64,000 nucleotides of DNA from Alnus glutinosa (taxonomy: Eukaryota; Streptophyta; Magnoliopsida; Fagales; Betulaceae). Position 1 is the stretch's first letter; every line of letters starts with the position of its first letter. Below are positions 23,166-41,133 of the stretch, in pieces. The translations under genes were made by a program, and so were the position numbers. The notes beneath the pieces are model-generated. The model was not told the origin of the DNA and made no database searches. It worked only from the letters and a program-made list of their open reading frames with translations. The stretch spans positions 248,001 to 312,000 of the forward strand of contig NC_084890.1 of assembly GCF_958979055.1 (NCBI RefSeq), read 5' to 3'.

Positions 23166-24001
23166 TAGGAGTGTACAAGTAATTGCAGTTAGCGGTTATT
23201 GTCTCTAACTGCCAATCACAATCAAATTTTAGTAACCTCAACCGCTCCACCATAAACAGCTAGCGGTTTTAAAATAACCGTTGGTTAGAGCATCCTTAAT
23301 GAGCTTTTCATTTCAAAATTTTCTCCAAAATTTGATAAAAAAAAACTCAAAAAAGACCACTCCAACAAACTCTCTATAATTTCTCTATTTTAGCTTTTGT
23401 TAGAATTTGACTCCAAATTTGGCTCACAAATTTTATGAGCTATTGAATATTTTATCATTTCTCTCTCATTTTACTTTACTTTTCATTTTTCCTTTCTCTT
23501 CATTTGTTAGGAGTGGTTGTTTAAAATCAATAAAAAATTAATATTTAATTAAAATAGAGAAAGATTTGAAGAGTTTGATGTAGGAAGCCTTTTTAAAAGT
23601 GATAAATAAAATCAAAAAAGTAGATTCTCTAGTTAAAATTTAGAGAAAAATTAGAGCTCACCAGGGATGTTCTTAGCAGTTATTGAAATTTATATTCGCA
23701 CCGCATAACTGCTTTTTAAAAATTGACATATTTTTGTGTTTTAAGCTTTCCTTGAACATCTTTTTGTGACATATTTTAGATGATTTTGAGCATTTTAAAA
23801 TAAGTAGAAGGCTTCAAAATATAACAAAGCTCAAGAATATTATTATTATTGTTATTTTTATGAATAAATATCAATTTCATTAAACTCAAAACGAAAACCC
23901 TAAATCAAACGCATCAAAATGGCGTCTTTTTGTATATTATTATTTTTTTATACGATTAGCGGTTATTAGACGGTTAATAACCATCTGCTTGTACACCCCT
24001 A
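23166..24001. mobile_element. hAT MITE with nested Tourist MITE
   Basis: Termini TAGGAGTGTACAAG and CTTGTACACCCCTA are inverted repeats of the hAT type. Flanking 8-mers CTTATTAT and ATTATTAT agree at 7 of 8 positions, fitting a hAT target duplication. The Tourist-like MITE at 23288-23672 interrupts it. No transposase. Confidence 0.7.
23288..23672. mobile_element. Tourist-like (PIF/Harbinger) MITE
   Basis: GAGCATCCTTAATGAGCT at the left is inverted at the right as AGCTCACCAGGGATGTTC, with a TTA target duplication on each side (23285-23287 and 23673-23675). Non-coding, 385 bp, inside a hAT MITE. Confidence 0.75.
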
Positions 24002-24350
24002 ATTATTATTGTTTCTCCTAATTATTTTAAAGTTGAAAGGAAAATTATAAATGTTTTCTTATCAATTTTTTCAATGCACAATCTGAGCTCGGATTCATTT
24101 GTTGATCTATATTAGATTTCACAAAGATAATGATGTATATATTAACACGTCATTTAAAATTATAACTAACGTAGCACCATATGCATTATGTCGCACCACG
24201 TACACCGTTAGATGTAATACAACAAAATTTTAATTGTTAAAATAAATCCTCTTCTTTTCCCTTAAAATGAGAAAACACATATTCCGAGCTATTCATCCAT
24301 GTTGTCACCAACTAAACCAACCAGGTGTTTGATTCCTACACTTTACCGGT

Positions 24351-24439
24351 ACAACAATTATACAACAGCCCTTCACATGGGGGTGGGCCACACACACTGG
24401 GCCCCACCCCATGTGAAGGGCTGTTGTGTAATTGTTGTA
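24351..24439. repeat. Near-perfect foldback (about 39-bp arms)
   Basis: Arms 24351-24389 and 24400-24439 are reverse complements with about three mismatches and a loop near 10 bases. A shared stretch is CCCTTCACATG. It lies about 0.8 kb past the stop of the CBL gene. It could be a tiny MITE or a small-RNA hairpin; the sequence does not match a miRNA I know. Confidence 0.8.
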
Positions 24440-25199
24440 ATGGTGTTGTAAATCCATCATTTCCCAACCAACAATACTCACTCCATTGCCAATAATTTGT
24501 TAAGTAGTAAAAAAGTACACCTGTAACATGCACAGAAGATGACTAAATGCTTCAACTGCCTTGCAATAATCATAGAGGTTACTGTAAACAATATACACGC
24601 AACACCACTTTCTATTCATTGCATCATCCAAGATAATCGGCAGAAACAGCTTTACATCTTTGCTGAAATGATACCGTGCACATATACACGAACCACCAAC
24701 TGTGACTCTGCCAGGGGTTACACAAAATTAAAGGGGAAAAAGGAATTCCATTTTTACTAGGGAAGCCAATGCTACAATGTCCAATTAGTTCCAACACATC
24801 TGCTTCTAGTTCACCTCATTTGCAGGCATGGTGTACTTTCCAAATTTATCAACCTAGTGAGGCAAATGAACAGAATGCTAGCAGCACAAAAACTTGATTG
24901 ATCACAAGTATGGTGAAATGCCACTGGATTCCTTTCTCCTCTTACTTCTAGTGAACCGAACCGAAAAAAGAAAAAGAAAAAAATCATACCAACCGACAAA
25001 CAAATAACTGAAACCCATTTGTTCAGGCTCAAGTTCTATCCGAAAAGGGAGATGAACTTCCGATCATTGAAAATGTAAAAAAAAAAAATCAACATCCTCT
25101 CTACTTGATGAACCTTTGCGCAGAAAAAGCCACATTGACAGTAAAAGAAAAAACAAGCTCTTCCCGCTATCGACTGTCAACTTGTTGTAGGCTTGAAAC
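24440..25199 (-). other. 3' flank and UTR of the CBL gene
   Basis: No separate gene. The part nearest 25200 is the likely 3' UTR. Confidence 0.5.
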
Positions 25200-32575
<7,376 letters not shown>

Positions 32576-32601
32576 GATATTTTCGAGACGTCAAAACACT
32601 C

Positions 32602-32606
32602 CATAC
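32602..32606 (-). promoter_or_regulatory. Upstream ATG before the CBL start
   Basis: If the acceptor ending at 32607 is used, the 31-nt leader on this exon has an ATG at 32604. It opens a 14-codon frame that overlaps the main start at 32575 in another frame, ending at a TAG. Such overlapping uORFs usually reduce translation of the main frame. Confidence 0.45.
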
Positions 32607-33194
32607 CTGTGCACAAGGAAAAATTCTTGAAATCTACAGCCAAGCTGAGAGAAACCCACACACTAGTGATAAATTGAAAGGAACAACAAATTCTCCAGCT
32701 GACCTAGGTCTTGATAGTGAGTGGTTAAGGAAACAAAGTTGACACCAAATAAAAAGAAAATGAACTTTCTACAATGCTTGTAACAGTTGGTTTACCCTCG
32801 CCTAAACTAGCAAAAGATTATCGTTTTCCATATTTCAAAATGTACCCCTAAACACACAGGACCGTTAGAGTATATTATCGTACATCAAAGTGTGAAGGTG
32901 ATTTATGACAGATTAATGTGTTACCAGTCAAGCAAGTTTGATGAAAGTGACAATAAAGCATAAAGGTGACTTTAACTGAAAATTAAGCAAGTAACCAAGA
33001 AGCACATTGAAAAAAAAAAAAAAATCTATAACACGTCTTTATTGTTCTAAACTGAAAAATGAGCAAATTAGATGACATCCTTTCAGATAAAAGATATGCA
33101 TAATCACAGACTTTATGCATTAAAACTTTGCCAATATTATTTCAAGTTCAAAAAGCCAAAAGTAAATGAAATTACTTCAAATGAAAAAGAAAAG

Positions 33195-33198
<4 letters not shown>

Positions 33199-33263
<65 letters not shown>
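33199..33263. repeat. TA microsatellite in CBL 5'UTR intron
   Basis: About 32 uninterrupted TA units. Confidence 0.95.
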
Positions 33264-33265
<2 letters not shown>

Positions 33266-33619
33266 CCAAACAAGTGAACTACTAAATATTCATTTTACTA
33301 CTTTACAAAACTTTTTGCTACTTTTAACTAACATTTTTTTTTTTAATCATCAGGCATCCAGCAATATTGAATTGGCTACCCAAAACATTGATTGCATTAT
33401 AAATGCACCCAAATGAATCTCTAAGATACCAGAAAAAAGTGTAGCATGCTCGCAAAGGCAGGAGATCAGTGGTTACCAAAATTATGAGAACACTGTTATG
33501 CTAGGAATAACTTCAGGAAAACTCTAAGCTCCACTTTGACACCTTCAGGTACATGGTATCTACAGAAACAGAATATGGTGCATGGAAATGGAAATAGGCA
33601 GTCAATTCTAATGACTGGT

Positions 33620-33785
33620 GTGTGTGTGTGTGTATGTGCTTATATATAAAAAGAAGAAACCATGGACTTATGTAAGAATCCGAAACCTTTTTATTTCCTT
33701 TGTGTGTGTGTGTGTGACTATATATAAGGGGAAGAAACCTTGGACTTCTGTACGAATCCGAAACCTTTTTATTTCCTTTACTTCT
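33620..33785. repeat. Two-copy tandem repeat with GT microsatellite
   Basis: Two copies of about 75 bp share GAATCCGAAACCTTTTTATT and each starts with a (GT)n run. Confidence 0.85.
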
Positions 33786-34720
33786 GCCTTCTCGCCACAT
33801 ACAAAGCAGAAATGAATATGATAAATGAATCATACCATTTATAAAAGTAAGCATATTCGTATGGTGAATGCTTACATGGAAGAAAGCAGTCCAGTCTATT
33901 TTCTTTGTCACCATGTGGATTTAAATAAGAAAGAAACATCAGAATCAAGCCAATTCTTTAAAATCCCCTGATAATTATAAAAATTTGTTGCCTTTTCTCC
34001 GTCTTCTTGGCAACAACCAATCATTAATGCAATGACACAAACACCAATAGGGAAACTGCAAATGTAAATGATGGACTCAATATCCCATTTTGACATGCGA
34101 CAAGGGAATCCAATCTGCTTTTTCTTCTGACATAGATTAGAAAAAGGAAAGAAACGTCAGAATTTCATCCTACATTTCTTTTCTTTCCTCCATCTTCTCA
34201 GCAACAAAGCAAGCATATGTGCAGTATGAGAAATGCCACGTACAATTGATAAAACTAGGAATATATGCATGGTGAAACTGGCAGCCATTTTAGCAAATCA
34301 ATAACTGGATTGACAAAGGAAGACAATCTGACCCTTTTGTCGCCAAGTAAATTATAGAAAGAAGATAAACATACGGATCTTACATCATTCACACCGTGGA
34401 CTGTTGTAAGCAATTTAACACTTTTTCCTTTTACCCTATACTCTTGGCAACAAACAAAGCATAAATGTATACGACAGATGCCAATACGTCATATAGACCC
34501 AAATCATAATTACATGGCCACATCAACAATAGGGTCGATAATCCATTTGACAAGGAAAACAATCTGTTTCTTTGTCGCCATGCAAATTAATAAAGAAAAA
34601 GAAACATCTAGATCTTACTTCATTGGTACCTTAGATCACTACAACCACCCAATATTCCTTTACTCATTCTGTCTTCTCAGCAACAAAAAAAGCATATGAT
34701 ATAGGAACAATATATGAACT
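33785..34720. repeat. Diverged tandem array, period about 200-240 bp
   Basis: Four to five degenerate units share TCTTCTCAGCAACAAA (near 34001, 34193, 34440, 34672), then a middle with ACAAGGAAAACAATCTG and TTTGTCGCCATG, then AGAAACATCnnGATCTTAC. They lie in the inferred 5'UTR intron of the CBL gene. No frame is conserved. Confidence 0.7.
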
Positions 34721-34748
34721 GTTGGCAAAACTAAACCTATGTATCTTT

Positions 34749-35058
34749 TTTTTTTAATTTTATTTTTTAATTTTTTTTATTAAGGTATCCTAGGTCACTT
34801 ATAGCCGAACATACCCCGTTCACTACTGTACCACACACAGTGGTAGTCTTCCAAGCGCAAAGGCCCAGCCAGAATCATCAGACTAATCCCTGGCCCCATT
34901 CCCAGCGCCATTGTAGGAATGAAGCCTTTAAACGTGGGCAATGCCCAAACGGCTGGCCCCAAGAGGGAGGTAGCACCTATCCGGATTTGAACTCGAAACC
35001 TCAAGGATGATATCCCTAGAGGCCGCAAGCCTTACCATTTAGGCCACCCCCTTGGGGT
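34749..35058 (-). mobile_element. tRNA-derived SINE
   Basis: On the minus strand the 5' end carries a box A (TGGCCTAAATGG) and, after a spacer, a box B (GTTCAAATCC), the internal Pol III promoter of a tRNA-derived SINE. The body is about 310 bp and ends in an A/T-rich tail. A 17-bp target duplication, TAAAC(C/T)TATGTATCTTT, flanks it (34732-34748 and 35059-35075). Confidence 0.88.
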
Positions 35059-35850
35059 TAAACTTATGTATCTTTATATTTTTTTTTTTTTTTTTGGATG
35101 AATAATGTATCTTTATATTGCAATAAAGGGATAATTACAAACACCCCACAGTCAAAGTGCTTATCACAGATTGGGGCGGCAGGACAGAAGACTAAATCTT
35201 TACGCATGAATGTAATGGGCAGCAGGGTAACTCATATCTATCTACAATTATTTAATACCATCAACACTCAACAGCTCACTGTGACAAAGAGCTTTTAACC
35301 TTGTATACTACATGTTCAACATTAATCTAGTCCCAAGTACTGTTTTTTCATTAGCAACAAAGTTAGCTAAATCGGGTGCATCTTTTGGGGATTCATTTGC
35401 ATTATCACCCACAAATACCTGGGTTGCATGACCTAAAATACATATATTAAGAAAGGCCAATCGCAAACTATTTAAAAACAGAAACTTAGCCTGAAAAAGG
35501 TTGCCTTCAAATCAACCCTATAACTGACTTAGTGAACAATAAACAGAGGCAAAAGGCAAACTAACCGGACCCCATCAGTACCATAGTTAATAATGGCAAT
35601 GCACGAACAGAAATATTACAGATGCCAATTTAAAAACCTAAACTTTCCGGTCCAATGCCACCATTAAAAACCAAAATTGCGACACAAACCACGCAAAGAT
35701 AAGACCCACAACAGATTAAACAGAACCCATCAAAAAGATTGGGGATTTTCTTTCAATTAGTTTCAGAAACAAATATAGTTTCCCTGAATAATAACAAGAA
35801 TCAAAGAGAGGGAAGTGCGGAGATGGATATAAAGGGCAAAAGGGGCTTAC

Positions 35851-35930
35851 CTTTTCAGAAAGACCAAGAAGAAGAAAGAAGAGATAACCCCCAACGTGAC
35901 GAGGAGGAGGACGAGGCAAGATTCTGAGAC
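35851..35930 (-). other. Likely 5'UTR exon of the CBL gene
   Basis: A CT-rich leader ends at a good donor (GAAAAG|GTAAGC, junction 35851/35850), pairing with the acceptor before 32606. Long 5'UTR introns are usual in CBL2/CBL3. The transcription start is not fixed. Confidence 0.55.
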
Positions 35931-36707
35931 ATGTCTAACTAAATCATTTCTCTTCTTTCTTTTTTTTTTTTTTTTTTTTTCAAAGAAAAATAAAATTTAC
36001 TACCATCATCGAGGTGGGGTTCTATTCGATCCGTTTAAGCAGGTTCATGATTGTGATTATTTGTAAATAAAAAATGGAATCTGGGTGTTTAGTTCTGCAG
36101 TAGCTAGCTAAATTTGGAAGGCAAAGCGCCAAACCCCCGTTTCGCAAACAAGTGTTTTATTTTCATACGCGTGGCTCTTTGTTGGTAGGTCCAATGATCA
36201 CGTGGAGTTGAGACTATTGGAGTTAGGTGGTCTTGCAAATCCTTCACCTTATCTGCATCTGCTGCATAAGACTTTCTGGGTCAAAACTCAAAAAAGTTAG
36301 GTTCAGGAAACTCATTAATTATTTAAGCCAGTTTAGAATTTTCGACGAAAAGGAGATTGAAACAGTTCTGCCTAGGTTGCCTAGGCTGATGTGACGTATG
36401 GTTTACGTACACTTTCTTATAATCTTATATTTTTATTGGTTTGGTTTGTTGGTGCAATAGGTAGATATGAGACAAGTTGTCTGGACCTCAGCAGCTTGAG
36501 AGAAGTTTTTTTTTTTTTTTTTTTGGTAATACTTATTTAAACACGAACAACCTTTCAATATTACGTGTCTTGAGATTTAAATTATGAAATTTAAGCCACC
36601 CTTGAGAGTAGGATATGTCACGCGTGAAATGTCTAATTGGTATTTCCCAATGGGGCCATGCATCCAATGGAAATTGAATTTGTCCTTTTTTTTGTTTTTT
36701 TTCTTTA

Positions 36708-36738
<31 letters not shown>

Positions 36739-36976
36739 TTCCTGAGGGATTGAATGCGTCTATTGACAACAGCACAAATGATGTTGCAGTACTATATATT
36801 TAGCCTGGGATGGATAGATTAACGTCTAACAACATGCTCCAACTAATGATAAAGAACTTTCTACACGGACACAAATGATGCAAAGGGCTTATAAACAGTT
36901 CAAAAGCAAAACATTTACGAAGAGAAGAAAAGCAAATTACTGCAAGTTCAATGAGAAAAGGGAGCGTCTTCCTTTC
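35931..36976. other. Promoter side of CBL gene and 3' flank of NPH3 gene
   Basis: No gene. T-runs at about 35960-35980 and 36507-36524, a short TA tract at 36707-36729. A CACGTGG word at about 36199 may be a G-box. Confidence 0.4.
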
Positions 36977-39725
36977 CTATCTGTCCCTGCCTTTATCACG
37001 GCTATGGTCTGATCTACTTCCCCTTGGTATCATTTTCTTAGGATCCAACTTGCTCCGAGACATTCCTTCTTCTTTAATCTTCCCCTTCTCTGACTCCACT
37101 TCCTCAATTTCTCCAATGACCAACTTTCTTTCCAATGCTACTGGCAACTTTCCATCTGATCTGATCTTACTTTTATGTTGATCTTTTTCGCCTGTTCCGG
37201 GAATGGCGGTTCTTCTTATGCCCTCCCCCCTACTAAATTTCTCATCTGAACCCAGTTTTAGCTTAGACTGATCTTCTCTTACAGTGGGTGCCTGCTTTCC
37301 TTTAGAAATTATCTCCTGGAGTGGCAGCTTGTGGGTGTTTTCCTTGGAACCTCTCTCCTGTTCAAAAAAGAGGACTTGCACGACAGTTCTCAATGGTAGC
37401 CGTTCGTTTTTCACAGCATGGGCACGTACCACCGGAGATAACTTTTGGCAGTCCAGACTCCGGCAGAGGCGCTTTTTGTCTCCCTTGCTCAGGTCAGGAT
37501 GCTCCTGTTTATCAATTCAGACACATTGTGAATGTGCTTATATCATTAGGCCTTAAATAATTTCAAAGTACATGGCAGGCAAATTGGTAGTTTATAATCC
37601 ATGATAAATTGGTTGTCCTAACTAAATTAGTTAATTAATATTTTACCACTCGGAGGCATAGACTAGACAACATAGAATATTGTGATTGAAATTAAAGTAA
37701 ACCATGAGAGACAGAATTCAAGTTCAAGACCGGTATTATGTTAAACTTTTAAGATAAGCGGTGGTTTAAGATTGATGTGTTATTAAGATACCTTAAGATA
37801 AATGTTGATTGCCTTGTAAAGGTCATCGTGTTCTGGCCGAGCAATATCCGGTAATGCTTCAGCTAGAGATACTAATTTTGATACAGGCGTGTTAGCATCC
37901 TTTGCAACCACTTCAAGGTAAGAATCAATGAGCTTCCCAACCTTCCTAATGGATCCCAAGAACTGGCTGTTTTCTGCAGCAGTAGGAGATTGTCTTCTCC
38001 ATAGCACCACTAAACTTTCCAACACTGCCACAACTAAGTCAATATCGTAAGAGTGGCCTTCAGAGGTTGAGTGTGAAGGAAAGAGCATGTCACTCACAGT
38101 TGCCTCCTCAAATTGCAGACTAGATCTCCTTATGAGCTCTGTCTTTGTCACGGGAGAGGCTCCTACGTAATTTGCTATGCTTAGAAGCCTCAGCAAAAAC
38201 CCAACTGAAACCGATCCTCGATCTCCAGGAATCATGCTCACTATAACTTCAAGAATTCGTCGATTCTTATCCTTGAATTCTTGATCCGTTTGAGTCACTG
38301 AACTCTCTATAGGCCTACTCTTTGTAGTGTCTGGTAGCCAACGGCAGGCATAGACATGCAAAGCTTCACCAATAAGCTGTGGTGGCAACATGTATGTCGA
38401 TCTGATGGCAGTAATCATACAGCGGAACAGGTCTATGTCAAGATCAGATAAGTCCTCCGTCCACCAATCCTTTGGCACAGAATGGTGGTGTTTCTTGGAG
38501 TAACCGGGTCTAGTATAAGTGTAGGACCATGTGACCTGTAGAAAGTCATCATTTTTAAGCAAAGATTTCATCTAAAATAAGAACAGTCTTAGCCCCATAG
38601 GGTTGACTCGAGTAATAAGTCATTTGGCTCTGGTTTAAGGTTCGACATTTTTAAGTGCAAACAATTTTTCAGAGCACGCCCATGAGCAAAACCCTGAGAA
38701 AACACTTTGCACGGTGTTCTATAAATCTAGTCGGAGCAAAGTCCCATATACCCGGTTAAAAAAAAAAAAAAAAAAAAAAAGTCTTAGAATTTTCAGCATC
38801 TTCTGGAGAATTAAAAGAAGAAAATAAGCAGTAAAATTCTTCACCTTTGCTGGTGGTGTGAGGATTTTCTCAACAATAGAATCGATGCACTTTCTGGTGA
38901 TTCCATAAGTCTCAGACCACTCAGGTAACTTTGATGTGCTCTGGAGTGCGACGACAGAGTCCTTCCAACCTTCCAGAATGCATGACATGAAGAAGGCCTC
39001 AAGTTTTACAACAAAGTTTCCCTTCTCTACCGATTCAGTCATTCTAAGGAACTTAGCAGCACAGAATGCCGATACAAAGTTGTGTGCGCTGATGTCAATC
39101 GTAATTCCATAGCAATATTTAGCGCACAGTTCAAAAGCATCTTCGCCTCCAGGAAGATCATGAAGCTCAATTGTAACAATATTGTCGGAATTGCCAGCAT
39201 CAGAGTAAAGACGTTGCAAGAGGCCGCACTTTGGAAGAAGTGGAAACTGCAGCTAAGAACAGCACAATTAACAAGTATCATCTAAGGATGTCTTCTTCCA
39301 GGAATTTACAATCAGAAGAATTGAACTATCCTGAAATGCTTCTTTTCTTGAATTTCAACCCGTGATGATCATCTAAGGATGTACTAATTAACATGTGAAC
39401 TGTAATTTCTCTTTTTCTTGAGAATCTGAGTCCAAATGGGAAGCATGCAGGAAGATACACAACAAGCTAGGAGATTGCATCAGCAAAGAACAGAAGTACA
39501 AAATCATTGTATACCTTATGGAGAAGATAATTGATATCATTAATTTGTACGATAATGTCACTAGGTAAATCTGAAATCATTGTCCTGCATTTGTTGAACA
39601 AATTCTATTAGTTTTGGCCCCAAAATGCTACACATTTCCGATTAATTAAGTTGATGATGACAGTACCTGGTAGCTTCTTCTGTGTAAAACGTGTCTAGCC
39701 TTGTCCCAAGTTTCATAAACTTCAT
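36977..39725 (-). CDS. NPH3/BTB domain protein (At5g47800-like)
   Basis: Five exons, 39725-39667, 39584-39515, 39246-38845, 38535-37792 and 37504-36977, give 600 residues. The start MKFMKLGTRLDTFYTEEATR is typical of the NPH3/NPY family. A BTB/POZ domain follows (about 28-125: DLPSDIIVQINDINYLLHKF, LPGGEDAFELCAKYCYGI), then the NPH3 domain (from about 195: VPKDWWTEDLSDLDIDLF, GSVSVGFLLRLLSIANY) with its signature KLSPVVRAHAVKNERLPLRT and VVQVLFFEQE. The tail is charged. Such proteins are thought to act as CUL3 substrate adaptors in phototropin or auxin-transport signalling at the plasma membrane. The closest relative I recall is At5g47800, whose own role is not well defined. Confidence 0.92.
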
Positions 39726-40560
39726 TTTTGTGATGGCGTTTAATTTTTTTCTATCAAAAGATCTTGATCAGTCCTTCCTTCATATATAACATTGGGATCT
39801 GCCCTTTCCAGATAATTGCCAAAGGAAATTAAATCCAGAATCTAGAGCAAAAGGGTAAGAAAAGAAAATCAGATAAAGAAATTAAGAAGCAAGCAAGTGC
39901 AAATGTGCATGCAATGAATGTATGCATGAAATTAAGTGGATATACATAATTCAAAAAAAAAAAAAAAAAATCAAAGCAGTTATATCATATTCAGAGAATT
40001 AATTACATTGGAAAGAAACGGACTTGAGATATTTACTCACAAGTCAGCTTTATTGCTGTTGAAGTCAGCTTTACCAATTTTTTGATTCCAACATAAAAGT
40101 AATTAATGAAATGGAGAAAAAGAAAAAACAGTACAGTATGTAGACAATACACAAAGTCAGCAGCCTAGTTATAGTTGAATATATATTACTGAACATATAT
40201 ATTCTAACAAAGTCAAAGAAATTAAAGTTGTATATATAGGAGAAACGTAAAATTTAAAACTAAAAACCAACAGGCCAGGAAAAGACGGGTTGCAGTACGT
40301 GTGTCTTAATTAGGACGTACTTACAAGTAAATATATACGTTGGATTGTGAGCAAAGGGTGATTTTTAGTACCTGCAAAAGCTCAGTGAAACATGCATGCT
40401 TGAATGAATTTATAAGTCCACAGATTTGGCAAAAATAATTAAGAAAAATGGGAAGAGATCGAGAATGGAATGGAATGGAAGAGAAAAATAAAGAAGCATA
40501 TATAGCGATCATGAAAGACAGGTTCATCATTCACTACTGACCTCACCTTGCGTCCAACAA
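39726..40560 (-). promoter_or_regulatory. 5' UTR and promoter region of the NPH3 gene
   Basis: No separate gene. Candidate leader sequence with possible 5'UTR introns, which I could not fix. A TATATATA block occurs near 40670. Confidence 0.35.
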
Positions 40561-41093
40561 GGGCCCAACCATCCTCATTTCCTGTACGTAACCCCACGAG
40601 CCCCTCAATTTATAGAAGGAAGTTACGCCTAGAAATTAGAAGAAAACAAAACAAAACCAAATTTTTGCTCTCATATATATGCGTTGCAACAAATGTATGA
40701 CGCGAGAGTCGCAAAGAGGCAGAATAGCATGCATCCTGCCACTGCGCCTTTCAGACCGACCTTTTCTACATGCAATTCATGCAAATTTGTCTCCATTGTT
40801 GTGTTTTTGGAAGTTACTTTACAGTTAATCAAGTGGTTGAAATTCATTAAGAAAGATGTGAACGCAGCCACCCTCACCGACTTACACTAGCTAGGCTCAG
40901 GATGTTTCAGCCTTCTGTTGCCAATTCCAGACACATGTAAATTTATCTCATCTATGACTGAACAGCGCGAAATTCCGTTATAGTCTATATATAGATCGAT
41001 GATCAGATAAATTTTGACAAACCATTCATGTTGTTAGTTTAATGATTAAATTTATCATTTTCTATCGATAATAGGCGATTTAACAAACTTCTC

Positions 41094-41133
<40 letters not shown>

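Noticed and set aside
34795-35028. Possible tRNA gene because of A and B boxes
   Set aside because: No cloverleaf closes, the body is about 310 bp, and an A-rich tail with a 17-bp target duplication marks it as a SINE.
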